DNA of 64,000 bases from Streptomyces griseosporeus (GCF_014656055.1 NZ_BNBR01000001.1:1982117-2046116), one strand, 5' to 3'. Numbered from the stretch's first letter, positions 36,110-45,717 are shown. Notes: generated by a model not told the origin, from the letters alone. Numbers and translations: made by a program.

Positions 36110-37657
36110 GTGACAACCTCTCAGCTCATACAGGACAGGAAGCCGGGTGCGGCCCGCCGGGAAGGGCGCCCCGGCATCGCACTCGCCGTCATCGCGGCGT
36201 GTCAACTCATGGTCGTACTCGACGCGACGATTGTGAACATCGCACTCCCGCACATTCAAGCCGCTCTCGACTTCAGCACGACCGACCTCACCTGGGTCGT
36301 CAGTGCCTACACGCTCACCTTCGGCGGTCTGCTGCTGCTCGGCGGACGGGCCGGTGACATTCTCGGGCGCCGCCGGGTCTTCATGACCGGCATCCTGCTG
36401 TTCACCCTGGCCTCGCTGCTCGGCGGACTCGCTCAGGAGCCCTGGCAGTTGCTGGCCGCCCGGGTGCTGCAGGGCATGGGTGGCGCGATCGCGTCGCCCA
36501 CCTCGCTGGCGCTGATCACCACCACGTTCCCGGAGGGCCCGGAGCGCAACCGGGCCTTCGGCGTCTTCGCCGCGGTCTCGGCCGGCGGCGGTGCGATCGG
36601 CCTGCTCGCGGGCGGCATGCTCACCGAGTGGCTGGACTGGCGCTGGGTGCTGTTCGTGAACGTGCCCATCGGCCTGCTGATCGCCGTGCTCACGCCGCTG
36701 TACATCAACGAGTCGGAACGGCACACCGGCCGGTTCGACATCGCGGGCGCCGCCACCTCGACGGCCGGCATGGCCCTGCTCGTCTACGGCTTCATCCGCG
36801 CGGCCGACGAGGGCTGGCGGGACAACCTGACCATCGGGTCCTTCGCCGCGGCCGTGGTGCTGCTGCTCGCGTTCGCCTTCATCGAGTCGCGTGCCAAGGA
36901 GCCGATCACCCCGCTGCGGATGTTCGCCGACCGCAACCGCTCGGGCACCTATGTGATCATGCTGAGCCTCGCCGCGGCGATGTTCGGGATGTTCTTCTAC
37001 ATCGTGCTCTTCGTGCAGAACGTGCTCGGCTACAGCCCGATCGAGGCGGGCCTCGCCTTCCTGCCGGTCACGGTGGTGATCGCGGTGGGCGCCGGTCTGT
37101 CGCAGCGGTTCCTGCCGGTCCTCGGCCCCAAGCCGTTCATGGTCGCGGGCTCGACGCTGGCGCTGATCGGGCTGGCCTGGCAGGCCCTGATCAGCTCCGA
37201 CAGCACCTACGTCGGCGGGGTCCTCGGACCGATGCTGGTGTTCGGCTTCGGCATGGGCCTGAACTTCGTCACGCTGACCGTCACCGCGGTCTCCGGGGTC
37301 GCCCACCACGAGGCAGGTGCCGCCTCCGGTCTGCTCAACACCACCCAGCAGGTGGGCGGCTCGCTCGGCCTGTCGATCCTGACGACGGTCTTCGGCTCGG
37401 CCAGCAGGAACGAGGCGGAGAAGCAGGTGCCGCGCTTCCTGGCGGAAGGCTCGCCCGAGCAGAAGGCCGAGTTCGCAAAGACGCACCAGCTGCCCGCGCC
37501 CTGGGGACACGAGGTCCTCGCCCAGGGCATCTCCATGGGCTTCGTCGCGGCTGCCGCCATGGCCGTCCTGGCCCTGCTGACGGCCGGCCTGGTCATCAAG
37601 GTCCGCAAGAGCGACCTGGAGGCCCTGTCGGGGACGGCGGGCCCGGCGATCGGCTGA
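36110..37657 (+). CDS. MFS multidrug exporter, EmrB/QacA (DHA2) family
   Basis: 515 aa, GTG start. Fourteen membrane helices are expected. Family motifs include LDATIVNIALP (helix 1, motif D1), GGRAGDILGRRRVF (motif A) and LQGMGGAIASPTSLALI. It exports hydrophobic compounds by proton antiport at the cytoplasmic membrane. Control by the divergent TetR through two operators is likely. The natural substrate cannot be predicted. Confidence 0.93.
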   Translation: MTTSQLIQDRKPGAARREGRPGIALAVIAACQLMVVLDATIVNIALPHIQAALDFSTTDLTWVVSAYTLTFGGLLLLGGRAGDILGRRRVFMTGILLFTLASLLGGLAQEPWQLLAARVLQGMGGAIASPTSLALITTTFPEGPERNRAFGVFAAVSAGGGAIGLLAGGMLTEWLDWRWVLFVNVPIGLLIAVLTPLYINESERHTGRFDIAGAATSTAGMALLVYGFIRAADEGWRDNLTIGSFAAAVVLLLAFAFIESRAKEPITPLRMFADRNRSGTYVIMLSLAAAMFGMFFYIVLFVQNVLGYSPIEAGLAFLPVTVVIAVGAGLSQRFLPVLGPKPFMVAGSTLALIGLAWQALISSDSTYVGGVLGPMLVFGFGMGLNFVTLTVTAVSGVAHHEAGAASGLLNTTQQVGGSLGLSILTTVFGSASRNEAEKQVPRFLAEGSPEQKAEFAKTHQLPAPWGHEVLAQGISMGFVAAAAMAVLALLTAGLVIKVRKSDLEALSGTAGPAIG

Positions 37658-38061
37658 TCCCGCGCGGAACGCGCGGTACCGCGGATGACCGGACCCTGTC
37701 CGGAGGACCGACGGCGAGGACGCCGGTCCGGTCATCCACACCAAGCCCGCGACGACCGACAGCAGCACCCCGCACACCGCCCAGAACAACACGCTCCGCA
37801 TCCGGCCCACCGGACCACCACCCCCTGCCGTTCCGCCCGCATCAGCGCCCGGCCACCGGCCGACGCAGTCCTACGCGACTCCGCCGAGCACCTGTTGCAC
37901 AGCGGATACCCGGGCAACGGACGGTGGTCACGGAGAGTTCCCAGCGACCACACACGGCGACCACACACGGTTTCCGAGGCCGGCTACGGAAAGCGCTCAT
38001 CCCCGAAGCGCTCCACCCGGCCGGCACACGATCGCCCCCGATCGGCAGGCACGGCTGAGGC
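37658..38061. other. intergenic region after the exporter gene
   Basis: 404 bp between convergent genes. Apart from the inverted repeat at 37683-37737 I see nothing gene-like: the open frames are rich in Pro, Arg and His and lack RBSs. Confidence 0.5.
37683..37737 (+). terminator. long-loop inverted repeat after the exporter gene
   Basis: GGATGACCGGACC (37683-37695) and GGTCCGGTCATCC (37725-37737) are perfectly complementary 13-mers with a 29-nt loop that itself contains GTCCGGAGGAC. A probable terminator, 26 bp past the stop. Confidence 0.7.
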
Positions 38062-38967
38062 TCAGACCGCCCCGGGCACCCACTCCGGCAGCGCTTCCGT
38101 CCGCTCCGCCCACTCCGCGGGCGGAGCCCCCGCCTTGCCCGCGGCCAGCACGCCGCCGACGATGGCGCAGGTGGTGTCGACATCGCCGCCGACCTGCGCG
38201 GTCGTCCAGAACGCCGCCTCGTAGTCCCCGAGGGAGCGTGCGGCCGACCACAGGGCGAAGGGCACAGTGTCATGGGCGGTCGTACGGCGGCCGCAGCCCA
38301 GCACGGCCGCCACGGTGCCCGGGTCGCCGTAGTCGAGCATGTCCCGGGCGCGCCGCAGGCCCGCGCCGACGGCGCTCTTCGGGACGAGAGCGATCACACC
38401 GTCGAGCAGGGCCTCGGGCGCGGGTGGCCCGCCGGGCGCGGCGGCCAGGGAGGCGGCCGCGGCCACGGCCATGGCGCCCACGACGGCCTCGCGGTGCTGA
38501 TGGGTGGGGTAGGCGGAGATCTCGGCCTGGTGGGTCGCCTGCTCGGGGTCGTCGGCGTACCAGGCGCCCAGCGGGGCGATCCGCATCGCCGCGCCGTTGC
38601 CCCAGGAGCCCTGCCCGTTGAACAGGGCCGCGGCCAGCTCGCGCCAGTCGCCGCCCTCGCGGACGAGGCGCAGCAGCCGGTTGACGGCGGGGCCGTAGCC
38701 GCGGTCGAAGTCGTGGTGGTCGGCGAAGGAGCGGGCCAGGGCGTCCTGGTCGATGCGGTGGTGGGCGGCGAGCACCGCGACGACGGAGCAGGCCATCTCC
38801 GTGTCGTCGGTCCACTGCCAGGGGCCGGAGGGCAGCTCGCGGCGCTTGAGCAGCGGGTAGTTCACCGGGACGAAGAACTGGGAGCCCAGCGCGTCCCCCA
38901 CCGCGAGTCCGCGCAGGCTGGCGAGGGCGCGCTCGAGGCGCCCTTCGGAGGAGGAGTCAGCGGTCAT
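38062..38967 (-). CDS. ADP-ribosylglycohydrolase family protein
   Basis: 301 aa. DraG-type metal-binding motifs are present: GLAVGDALGS near residue 20, WTDDTEMA at about 52-59 and GGDVDTTCAIVGG near 255-267. These hold the two-metal centre that hydrolyses ADP-ribose from proteins, small molecules or nucleic acids. The gene is leftward and monocistronic. The substrate is unknown. The TerD and Nudix genes nearby are not close enough to imply a shared operon. Confidence 0.92.
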   Translation of the reverse strand: MTADSSSEGRLERALASLRGLAVGDALGSQFFVPVNYPLLKRRELPSGPWQWTDDTEMACSVVAVLAAHHRIDQDALARSFADHHDFDRGYGPAVNRLLRLVREGGDWRELAAALFNGQGSWGNGAAMRIAPLGAWYADDPEQATHQAEISAYPTHQHREAVVGAMAVAAAASLAAAPGGPPAPEALLDGVIALVPKSAVGAGLRRARDMLDYGDPGTVAAVLGCGRRTTAHDTVPFALWSAARSLGDYEAAFWTTAQVGGDVDTTCAIVGGVLAAGKAGAPPAEWAERTEALPEWVPGAV

Positions 38968-39031
38968 CGCCCTGCCACTCTAGTTCGTCGCCCGTCTCTC
39001 CAGCACCCGCCACTGTCCGGTGATCCCGTGG

Positions 39032-39691
39032 CTACCCGGTGATCCCGTACGGTTCCGGGTCGCGCCAGCGGTCGAAGGGCCGGTCGAGGGTGTACTTGCC
39101 GTCGTCCCCGAGAACGAGCATCCGCATCTCGGCGTTCCCGGGGTTGGACAGCGACTCGAACTCCGCGACCGTCCAGTGGAACCAGCGCATGCAGAACAGC
39201 CGCATGGCGAGTCCGTGGGTGACGAGCAGGACGTTCGGCGGATGGTCGGGGGCCTCGAAGCTGCGGAAGAGGCTTTCCAGGAAGTTGCCGACCCGGTCGT
39301 AGACGTCGGCGCCGGACTCGCCCTGGGCGAAGCGGTAGAAGAAGTGGCCGTAGGCGTCCCGGTAGGCCTTCTGGAGGCGTACGTCGTCGCGGTCCTGCCA
39401 GTTCCCCCAGTCCTGTTCGCGCAGCCGCGGCTCCTCGCGTACCCGTATCAGCTCGGGGTCGAGGTGGAAGGCCCGCAGGGTTTCGTGGGTGCGGCGGTAG
39501 GGCGAGACGTACACGCTGACGCGTTCGCGGCCGAACACCTCGCGCAGGGTCTTGCCGGTCTCCTCGGCCTGCCGCCGGCCCCGCTCGGTCAGTGCGAGGG
39601 CGTGGTCGGGTTCGCGTTCGTAGACGGTGTCATCAACATTGCCCGTTGACTCCCCGTGCCGGACAAGGACGATGCGCCGTGGTCGTGCCAT
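39032..39691 (-). CDS. histidine phosphatase superfamily protein (phosphoglycerate mutase-like)
   Basis: 219 aa. The N-terminal catalytic motif is LVRHGESTGN (His12, phospho-acceptor) and the second His is in LLVTHGLAMRLF. Other family residues include YVSPYRRTHETL and REQDWGNWQ. It is a cofactor-independent member acting on an unknown small phosphate ester. I see no signal peptide. It lies 64 bp upstream of the ADP-ribosylglycohydrolase gene on the same strand. Confidence 0.92.
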   Translation of the reverse strand: MARPRRIVLVRHGESTGNVDDTVYEREPDHALALTERGRRQAEETGKTLREVFGRERVSVYVSPYRRTHETLRAFHLDPELIRVREEPRLREQDWGNWQDRDDVRLQKAYRDAYGHFFYRFAQGESGADVYDRVGNFLESLFRSFEAPDHPPNVLLVTHGLAMRLFCMRWFHWTVAEFESLSNPGNAEMRMLVLGDDGKYTLDRPFDRWRDPEPYGITG

Positions 39692-39783
39692 GCCGAAACC
39701 CTAGATCGGGTGACGGCCGGTCGAGCACTCGTACGGGCTCCATACGGCGTATGTCACACGGAACACGTCAAACCGGCCGCACG

Positions 39784-40389
39784 TCAGACCGTCCAGCTCG
39801 GCTCCAGTTCCACGATCTCGCCCGACAGGGAGGCCACGTCCGCCTCCGTCTGGGCGCGCAGCGCGAGCCGCTCCACCCGCTCGGTGCGGTACTTGCCGTG
39901 CTCGGCGGCCGACCGCCACATGGACAGCACCAGGAACTCGTGGCCGGGCGCCTCCGCGAACAGGCCGCGGATCATGCCGGGCGAACCGGCCATCGCCGGG
40001 TTCCAGACCTTCTCCTGCATCAGCGTGAAGTGCTCGACGCGCTCCTCGTGGATCCGGCACAGCGCGACCCGGATCAGGTCCGCGTCGGTGAACCGCGGCT
40101 CGAAGCCGGTCTTCACGTCGAAGCGGTAGTCGAAGAGCCTGACCTGGGCGTCCTTGAACGTGCCGGCCTGGGCCGCGGCCAGCCGGTCGTGGGAGCGGGC
40201 CATGAAGGAGTCGTAGAAGGCGCGGCTCTCCCAGAAGGCGAAGATGTTCGCCACGGAGGGCCGCTCCCGGCTCCAGCCACCACCCTGCCCCCGAAACCCC
40301 GGCTCCCCCGGAAGCCCCGCCCACTTCCGCTGCCCCCGCTCGAAGCCTCGGCGGTCCACCACGGTGCAGCGAATCCACTTGACCAGCAC
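39784..40389 (-). CDS. DUF4937/YdbC-like protein
   Basis: 201 aa from the GTG at 40389 (MLVKWIRCTV), with a weak RBS. It has two ferredoxin-like, ABM-type halves: VKWIRCTVVDRRGFERGQRKW with FAFWESRAFYDSFMARSHDRL, and VALCRIHEERVEHFTLMQ with MWRSAAEHGKYRTERVERL. This is the layout of YdbC-type DUF4937 proteins, of unknown function. The fold is used by small monooxygenases and stress proteins. The last residues (ELEPSWTV) are typical of the family as I know it. Confidence 0.75.
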   Translation of the reverse strand: MLVKWIRCTVVDRRGFERGQRKWAGLPGEPGFRGQGGGWSRERPSVANIFAFWESRAFYDSFMARSHDRLAAAQAGTFKDAQVRLFDYRFDVKTGFEPRFTDADLIRVALCRIHEERVEHFTLMQEKVWNPAMAGSPGMIRGLFAEAPGHEFLVLSMWRSAAEHGKYRTERVERLALRAQTEADVASLSGEIVELEPSWTV

Positions 40390-40559
40390 CGCGCCATCGT
40401 AAGGCCCGGGAACGCGGCACGGGCCGCCTCGGCGACAGACCACCCGGGCGAGCGGGCACGCGCGCGTGGCAGGATGGACAACCGGCCCTGACGACCGGGC
40501 AGTTCGGGCGAGGGGCGCGCGCAGGCGGGGAAGACTCAGGGAAAAGAGGGGGGAGTCCG

Positions 40560-41093
40560 GTGAACGGCCTCAGCAAGGGAATCCAGAAGGTCGAGGTCTC
40601 GCTGAGGTGGGACCCGAGCCCGGCCGGTGAGCCCGCGACCGACCTGGACCTGGTCGCCGCGACGTACGCGGCCGGCGATCCGTACGGCGACCCCGTCTAT
40701 GTCGTGCACTTCGACAGCCGCTCGCCGGACGGCACGATCACGCTGAACCGGGACAGCACGGACGGCAGGGGCTTCGGCTGGGACGAGGTCATGACGCTGG
40801 AGCTGAACCGGCTCGACGGCCGGTACGCGCGCGTGGTGGTCGGTGTCGTCATCCAGCAGCGCACCGCGCCCCGGACGTTCGTGGGCGTGCGGGGTCCGGG
40901 GCTGCGGATACGTGAGGGTTACACCGTGCTGTTCGAGGACGATTTCGGCGGTGTGCTGGGCGCGACGGCGGCGACGGTCGCGGAGTTCAGCCGGGACGGC
41001 TCCGGCGGCTGGCAGTTCCGCCCCGGTGTGCACGGCTTCGAGGAGGACCCGGCGGAGTTCACCCGCGCGATGGGCCAGGTCCACCAGCCCTGA
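40560..41093 (+). CDS. TerD-family calcium-binding stress protein
   Basis: 177 aa, GTG after a strong GGGGGG-type RBS. TerD fold: LSKGIQKVEVSLRWDPSP, TDLDLVAATY, VVHFDSRSPDGTITLNRDS and GWDEVMTLELNRL. The acidic DLD and D-S residues are likely Ca2+ ligands. TerD proteins are linked to tellurite, phage and envelope stress. Streptomyces carries many single-domain copies, some affecting differentiation. This copy is isolated, with no TerC/TerB partner in the window. Confidence 0.92.
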   Translation: MNGLSKGIQKVEVSLRWDPSPAGEPATDLDLVAATYAAGDPYGDPVYVVHFDSRSPDGTITLNRDSTDGRGFGWDEVMTLELNRLDGRYARVVVGVVIQQRTAPRTFVGVRGPGLRIREGYTVLFEDDFGGVLGATAATVAEFSRDGSGGWQFRPGVHGFEEDPAEFTRAMGQVHQP

Positions 41094-41114
41094 CGGGCCC
41101 GCTCTGCGGCGGCG

Positions 41115-41903
41115 TCACCCCGTCCACGGCGCCACGATCGCCAGTGTCCCGGCGAGTGCCTCCAGCACGGCCGGCCGGTGGGTGAAACCCCGCGCCGGCT
41201 CGTCGGTGTTGCGGGTGCGTACGCCCCGGTCGGCCAGGACGTAGAGCATGCGCAGGGTCCGCATGGTGTTGGAGGCCCAGACGGGTACGGGCCCCGGTTC
41301 GCCCTGCCGGAAGGCGTCGGCCACCGGGGTCAGCCAGGCGACCGACGCGGCCTCGGTGAGGTCGGGGTGGCACAGGACGCGGGCGAGCGCGTACGCGATG
41401 CGGTCGTCCTCCTGCGCGTCGAAGAGATGGTCCGTCGGGGCGAGCAGGCGGGCGACGGCCAGATCGGCCAGCGGCCGCGGATCCTGCCCGGGCCGCGCCG
41501 CCAGCGCGGCCAGCAGGTCGGCGCCGTGGGCGGCGGCGTGCAGCCAGCCGAGCCGAGGGTCCCAGCCGCGCAGATCCGTTTCCGCCGGGTACCAGGCGGC
41601 GAAGGCCTCCCACCACGGGACCCGCCACTCCCCCGCGTCGGCGATGCGGGCGAGGATCAGCGGGGCGAAGGTCCGGGCCTGCACGGCGGGATCGGTGAAG
41701 CGTACGGCCATACGGTCCCCGAGGTTCCGCCGTTCCTCCTCGTCCAGCTGCGGTATCCAGCGCACGGCCGTGAGATAGGCACCGTCGTCGCGGACCGCGG
41801 GGTCGGGTGAACTCAGGTCCTCCGCAAGGGCGTCGAGGGCCGCGGCACGCGCCGCGCCGGTCAGCTCGCGGATCTCCCCGGAGTACTGCCGCACATCGCT
41901 CAT
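41115..41903 (-). CDS. DUF2785 protein
   Basis: 262 aa, all-helical, HEAT-like. Family marks include RDDGAYLTAVRWI, VPWWEAFAAWYPAE, GWLHAAAHGADLLAALAARP and WASNTMRTLRMLYVLADRG. The function of DUF2785 is unknown. No signal peptide. It is convergent with the TerD gene (22-bp gap) and divergent from nothing: nrdJ upstream on the same strand ends at a terminator. Confidence 0.85.
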   Translation of the reverse strand: MSDVRQYSGEIRELTGAARAAALDALAEDLSSPDPAVRDDGAYLTAVRWIPQLDEEERRNLGDRMAVRFTDPAVQARTFAPLILARIADAGEWRVPWWEAFAAWYPAETDLRGWDPRLGWLHAAAHGADLLAALAARPGQDPRPLADLAVARLLAPTDHLFDAQEDDRIAYALARVLCHPDLTEAASVAWLTPVADAFRQGEPGPVPVWASNTMRTLRMLYVLADRGVRTRNTDEPARGFTHRPAVLEALAGTLAIVAPWTG

Positions 41904-41937
41904 GCGCGAAGCCTACGGATGCGCTCGGGAACGAGGC

Positions 41938-41968
41938 GAGGGGCGCCGACCCGTGGCCGGCGCCCCTC
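41938..41968 (-). terminator. terminator after nrdJ
   Basis: GAGGGGCGCCG (41938-41948) and CGGCGCCCCTC (41958-41968) form a perfect 11-bp stem with a 9-nt loop, 17 bp past the nrdJ stop. Confidence 0.85.
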
Positions 41969-41984
41969 TCAGTCACTGCTCAGG

Positions 41985-44876
41985 TCAGCTGCAGCCGCTG
42001 GTCGAGCCGCAGCCCTCGCAGATGTAGCAGGAACCGGCCCGCTGCATCTTCGTACCGCAGGAGAAGCACAGCGGGGCGTCGGCCTGGATGCCCAGCTGCA
42101 TCTCCACCAGCTCCGCGTTGGTGTGGGCCTGCTGCGGGGCCGGCTTGGTGGCGCCGGTGTCCGCCTTCGGCGTGGCGACGGCCTTCAGCTCCTGGGAGCG
42201 GGGCGCCGACTGGGCCAGGCCCTCGACGTCGACCTCGTCGTCGGCCGGCTCGTAGGAGCCGGTCTCCAGGTGGCGCTGGCGCTCCTCGGCGGAGTGGATG
42301 CCGAGCGCGGAGCGCGTCTCGAAGGGCAGGAAGTCCAGCGCCAGGCGGCGGAAGATGTAGTCGACGATCGACTGCGCCATCCGCACGTCCGGGTCGTCGG
42401 TCATGCCGGCCGGCTCGAAGCGCATGTTGGTGAACTTCGAGACGTACGTCTCCAGCGGCACGCCGTACTGGAGGCCGACCGAGACGGCGATGGAGAAGGC
42501 GTCCATCATGCCCGCGAGGGTCGAACCCTGCTTGGACATCTTCAGGAAGACCTCGCCGAGACCGTCGTCCGGGTAGGAGTTGGCGGTCATGTAGCCCTCG
42601 GCGCCGCCGACGGTGAAGGACGTGGTGATGCCGGGACGTCCCTTCGGGAGGCGCTTGCGGACCGGGCGGTACTCGACGACCTTCTCGACCTTGGTCTCGA
42701 CCGCGGCGGGCTCCTCGGCCTTCTTCTCCTCCGTCTCCTTCTTCTTGGCGGAGAGCGGCTGGCCGACCTTGCAGTTGTCGCGGTAGATGGCGAGCGCCTT
42801 GACGCCCAGCTTCCAGGCCTCGAAGTAGATCTCCTCGACCTCCTCGACGGTCGCCGACTCCGGCATGTTGACCGTCTTGGAGATGGCGCCGGAGATCCAC
42901 GGCTGGATCGCGGCCATCATGCGGACGTGGCCCATCGGGGAGATGGCGCGCTCGCCCATGGCGCAGTCGAACACCTCGTAGTGCTCGGTCTTGAGGCCGG
43001 GGGCGTCGATCACATTGCCGTGCTCGGCGATGTGGGCGACGATCGCCTCGATCTGCTCCTCCTGGTAGCCCAGGCGGCGCAGGGCCTGCGGGACGGTGCC
43101 GTTGACGATCTGCATCGAGCCGCCGCCGACCAGCTTCTTGAACTTGACCAGGGCGAGGTCGGGCTCGACACCGGTGGTGTCGCAGGACATCGCCAGGCCG
43201 ATGGTGCCGGTCGGGGCGAGGACGGACGCCTGGGCGTTGCGGAAGCCGTTCTTGTCGCCGATGCGGACGACGTCCTGCCAGGCCTCCGTGGCGGCGGCCC
43301 AGACGGGGGTGTCCAGGTCGTCCATGCGGACGGCCTTGGAGTTGGCGTCGGCGTGCTGCTTCATGACGCGCTTGTGGGCGTCGGCGTTGCGGGCGTAGCC
43401 GTCGTACGGGCCGACGACCGCGGCGAGTTCGGCGGAGCGGCGGTAGGCGGTGCCGGTCATCAGGGAGGTGATGGCACCGGCGAGGGCGCGGCCGCCGTCG
43501 GAGTCGTAGGCGTGGCCGGTCGCCATCAGCAGGGCGCCGAGGTTGGCGTAGCCGATGCCGAGCTGGCGGAAGGCGCGGGTGTTCTCGCCGATCTTCTGGG
43601 TCGGGAAGTCCGCGAAGCAGATCGAGATGTCCATCGCGGTGATGACCAGCTCGACGACCTTCTGGAAGCGCTCGGTCTCGAAGGACTGGTTGCCCTTGCC
43701 GTCGTCCTTCAGGAACTTCATCAGGTTCAGCGAGGCGAGGTTGCAGGACGTGTTGTCCAGGTGCATGTACTCGCTGCACGGGTTCGACGCGGTGATCCGG
43801 CCGGACTCGGGGCAGGTGTGCCAGTTGTTGATGGTGTCGTCGTACTGGATGCCGGGGTCGGCGCAGGCCCAGGCGGCCTCGGCGATCTTGCGGAAGAGCG
43901 CCTTGGCGTCGACCTCCTCGATGACCTCGCCGGTCATCCGGGCGCGCAGGCCGAACTTGCCGCCCTGCTCGACGGCCTTCATGAACTCGTCGTTCACGCG
44001 GACCGAGTTGTTGGCGTTCTGGTACTGGACGGACGTGATGTCGTCGCCGCCCAGGTCCATGTCGAAGCCCGCGTCGCGCAGGACGCGGATCTTCTCCTCC
44101 TCCTTGACCTTGGTCTCGATGAAGTCCTCGATGTCGGGGTGGTCGACGTCGAGCACGACCATCTTGGCGGCGCGGCGGGTGGCGCCACCGGACTTGATGG
44201 TGCCGGCGGAGGCGTCGGCGCCGCGCATGAAGGAGACCGGGCCGGAGGCGTTGCCGCCGGAGGAGAGCAGCTCCTTGGAGGAGCGGATGCGGGACAGGTT
44301 CAGGCCGGCGCCCGAACCGCCCTTGAAGATCATGCCCTCTTCCTTGTACCAGTCGAGGATCGACTCCATGGAGTCGTCGACGGACAGGATGAAGCAGGCG
44401 GAGACCTGCTGCGGCTGGGGCGTGCCGACGTTGAACCAGACGGGGCTGTTGAAGCTGAAGATCTGGTGCAGGAGGGCGTAGGCCAGCTCGTGCTCGAAGA
44501 TCTCGGCGTCGGCGGGCGAGGCGAAGTACTTGTAGTCCTCACCGGCCTTCCGGTACGTCTTCACGATGCGGTCGATCAGCTGCTTGAGGCTGGTCTCGCG
44601 CTGCGGGGTGCCGACGGCACCGCGGAAGTACTTGCTGGTGACGATGTTGACCGCGTTCACCGACCAGAAGTCGGGGAACTCGACGCCACGCTGCTCGAAG
44701 TTGACCGAGCCGTCGCGCCAGTTGGTCATGACGACGTCACGGCGCTCCCACTGGACCTCGTCGTACGGGTGTACGCCGGGGGTGGTGTGGATGCGCTCGA
44801 TGTGCAGCCCCTTGTTACCCGCCTTGGTGCCCTTGGATCGGGAACCTCGTGCCGGACCGCTCGCCGTCTCTGTCAT
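41985..44876 (-). CDS. nrdJ: class II (adenosylcobalamin-dependent) ribonucleotide reductase
   Basis: 963 aa from the ATG at 44876, preceded by GGGAGG. The catalytic barrel includes SACFILSVDDSM, FKGGSGAGLNLSRIRSS, NPCSEYMHLDNTSCNLASLNL and APTGTIGLAMSCDTTGVEP, the last typical of B12-dependent NrdJ. The C-terminus carries Cys pairs (CFSCGTKM, CYICEGCGSTSGCS) expected to shuttle electrons or bind zinc. It makes dNTP precursors without oxygen dependence. It lies downstream of nrdR, 167 bp away on the same strand, as in the nrdRJ operon of streptomycetes. Confidence 0.96.
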   Translation of the reverse strand: MTETASGPARGSRSKGTKAGNKGLHIERIHTTPGVHPYDEVQWERRDVVMTNWRDGSVNFEQRGVEFPDFWSVNAVNIVTSKYFRGAVGTPQRETSLKQLIDRIVKTYRKAGEDYKYFASPADAEIFEHELAYALLHQIFSFNSPVWFNVGTPQPQQVSACFILSVDDSMESILDWYKEEGMIFKGGSGAGLNLSRIRSSKELLSSGGNASGPVSFMRGADASAGTIKSGGATRRAAKMVVLDVDHPDIEDFIETKVKEEEKIRVLRDAGFDMDLGGDDITSVQYQNANNSVRVNDEFMKAVEQGGKFGLRARMTGEVIEEVDAKALFRKIAEAAWACADPGIQYDDTINNWHTCPESGRITASNPCSEYMHLDNTSCNLASLNLMKFLKDDGKGNQSFETERFQKVVELVITAMDISICFADFPTQKIGENTRAFRQLGIGYANLGALLMATGHAYDSDGGRALAGAITSLMTGTAYRRSAELAAVVGPYDGYARNADAHKRVMKQHADANSKAVRMDDLDTPVWAAATEAWQDVVRIGDKNGFRNAQASVLAPTGTIGLAMSCDTTGVEPDLALVKFKKLVGGGSMQIVNGTVPQALRRLGYQEEQIEAIVAHIAEHGNVIDAPGLKTEHYEVFDCAMGERAISPMGHVRMMAAIQPWISGAISKTVNMPESATVEEVEEIYFEAWKLGVKALAIYRDNCKVGQPLSAKKKETEEKKAEEPAAVETKVEKVVEYRPVRKRLPKGRPGITTSFTVGGAEGYMTANSYPDDGLGEVFLKMSKQGSTLAGMMDAFSIAVSVGLQYGVPLETYVSKFTNMRFEPAGMTDDPDVRMAQSIVDYIFRRLALDFLPFETRSALGIHSAEERQRHLETGSYEPADDEVDVEGLAQSAPRSQELKAVATPKADTGATKPAPQQAHTNAELVEMQLGIQADAPLCFSCGTKMQRAGSCYICEGCGSTSGCS

Positions 44877-44892
44877 GCCGCCTCCCTGGTAC

Positions 44893-44981
44893 GGGCGAAA
44901 ACGCCCTGAAGTGCCCCGATGTTCCCGTGGCACGGTGTTCTGTCTGGTGTTGCGGGCACCCTCTGCCTGCCGCCCGCAACA
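44893..44981 (-). promoter_or_regulatory. inverted repeats in the nrdR-nrdJ intergenic region
   Basis: Two perfect hairpins: GGGCG-AAAA-CGCCC (44893-44906), just before the nrdJ RBS, and TGTTGCGGGC / GCCCGCAACA (44948-44957, 44972-44981) with a 14-nt loop. They could attenuate transcription, protect mRNA or mask translation. Neither resembles an NrdR box. Confidence 0.5.
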
Positions 44982-45043
44982 GGTCTTCTCATCGCCGCCG
45001 CCCGGCCGGACCCGGTCCTCGCGATCCGGTTCCGGCCCGCCGG

Positions 45044-45610
45044 TCAGTCGGCGGCGTGGGCGGGCTCGGGGACCTGGACCGTCCCGTCGGGCCCGCGCTC
45101 GTCTTCCTGGCTCCCCGCGGCCGCGCCTTCGTCCGCGCGGTCGCCCTCGGCCGCGGCGGGGCGCCCCGTCTGTTCCCTGAGTTCCGCGATCGCGGCCTCG
45201 AAGTCCTCCAGCGAGTCGAACGCCTTGTAGACCGAGGCGAACCGCAGATAGGCGACGAGGTCGAGCTCCTGCAGCGGACCGAGTATGGCCAGGCCCACGT
45301 CGTGGGTGGTCAGCTCGGCGCTGCCGGTGGCCCGCACCGCCTCCTCGACGCGCTGGCCGAGCTGGGCGAGCGCGTCCTCGGTCACCGGCCGCCCCTGGCA
45401 CGCCTTGCGCACGCCGTTGATGACCTTGGTGCGGCTGAAGGGTTCGGTGACTCCGGACCGCTTGATCACCATCAGTGAGCACGTCTCCACCGTCGTGAAA
45501 CGACGGGAGCAGTCAGGACACTGGCGGCGCCTGCGGATCGACGTGCCGTCGTCGGTCGTACGGCTGTCGACCACACGGCTGTCGGGGTGCCTGCAGAAGG
45601 GGCAGTGCAT
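45044..45610 (-). CDS. nrdR: transcriptional repressor NrdR
   Basis: 188 aa from the ATG at 45610, the first codon of the zinc ribbon (MHCPFC). A TTG nine bases upstream is the alternative. The ribbon has CPFC and CPDC pairs, followed by an ATP-cone domain ([24 protein letters not shown]). It senses ATP/dATP and represses ribonucleotide reductase genes. An acidic 40-residue tail (after about 145) extends beyond the typical 150-residue NrdR. Its promoter carries two phased NrdR-like boxes, so autoregulation of nrdRJ is likely. Confidence 0.95.
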   Translation of the reverse strand: MHCPFCRHPDSRVVDSRTTDDGTSIRRRRQCPDCSRRFTTVETCSLMVIKRSGVTEPFSRTKVINGVRKACQGRPVTEDALAQLGQRVEEAVRATGSAELTTHDVGLAILGPLQELDLVAYLRFASVYKAFDSLEDFEAAIAELREQTGRPAAAEGDRADEGAAAGSQEDERGPDGTVQVPEPAHAAD

Positions 45611-45717
45611 GGACTCCAACCCTCCTCACAGCAGACTCAATAGCCTCGTCGGGCCTCATGGGCCCCTCGAAGCAGGCACCAGCATAGGCGATCGCTGGCG
45701 GTCCGGAGACCGGGGGG

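Noticed and set aside
37685..38224. Gene after the MFS exporter
   Set aside because: It starts inside the terminator repeat and overlaps the 3' end of the ADP-ribosylglycohydrolase gene on the other strand; its composition is not protein-like.
41919..44909. 996-codon open frame opposite nrdJ
   Set aside because: It has Leu/Gly/Val/Asp-rich low complexity, no recognisable domain, and follows codon bias of the real gene on the other strand.
45696..45713. B12-box-like CCGGAGACC, possible cobalamin riboswitch for nrdRJ
   Set aside because: It is on the wrong strand for nrdR, is part of a CCGG-AGA-CCGG near-palindrome, and other riboswitch elements are absent.
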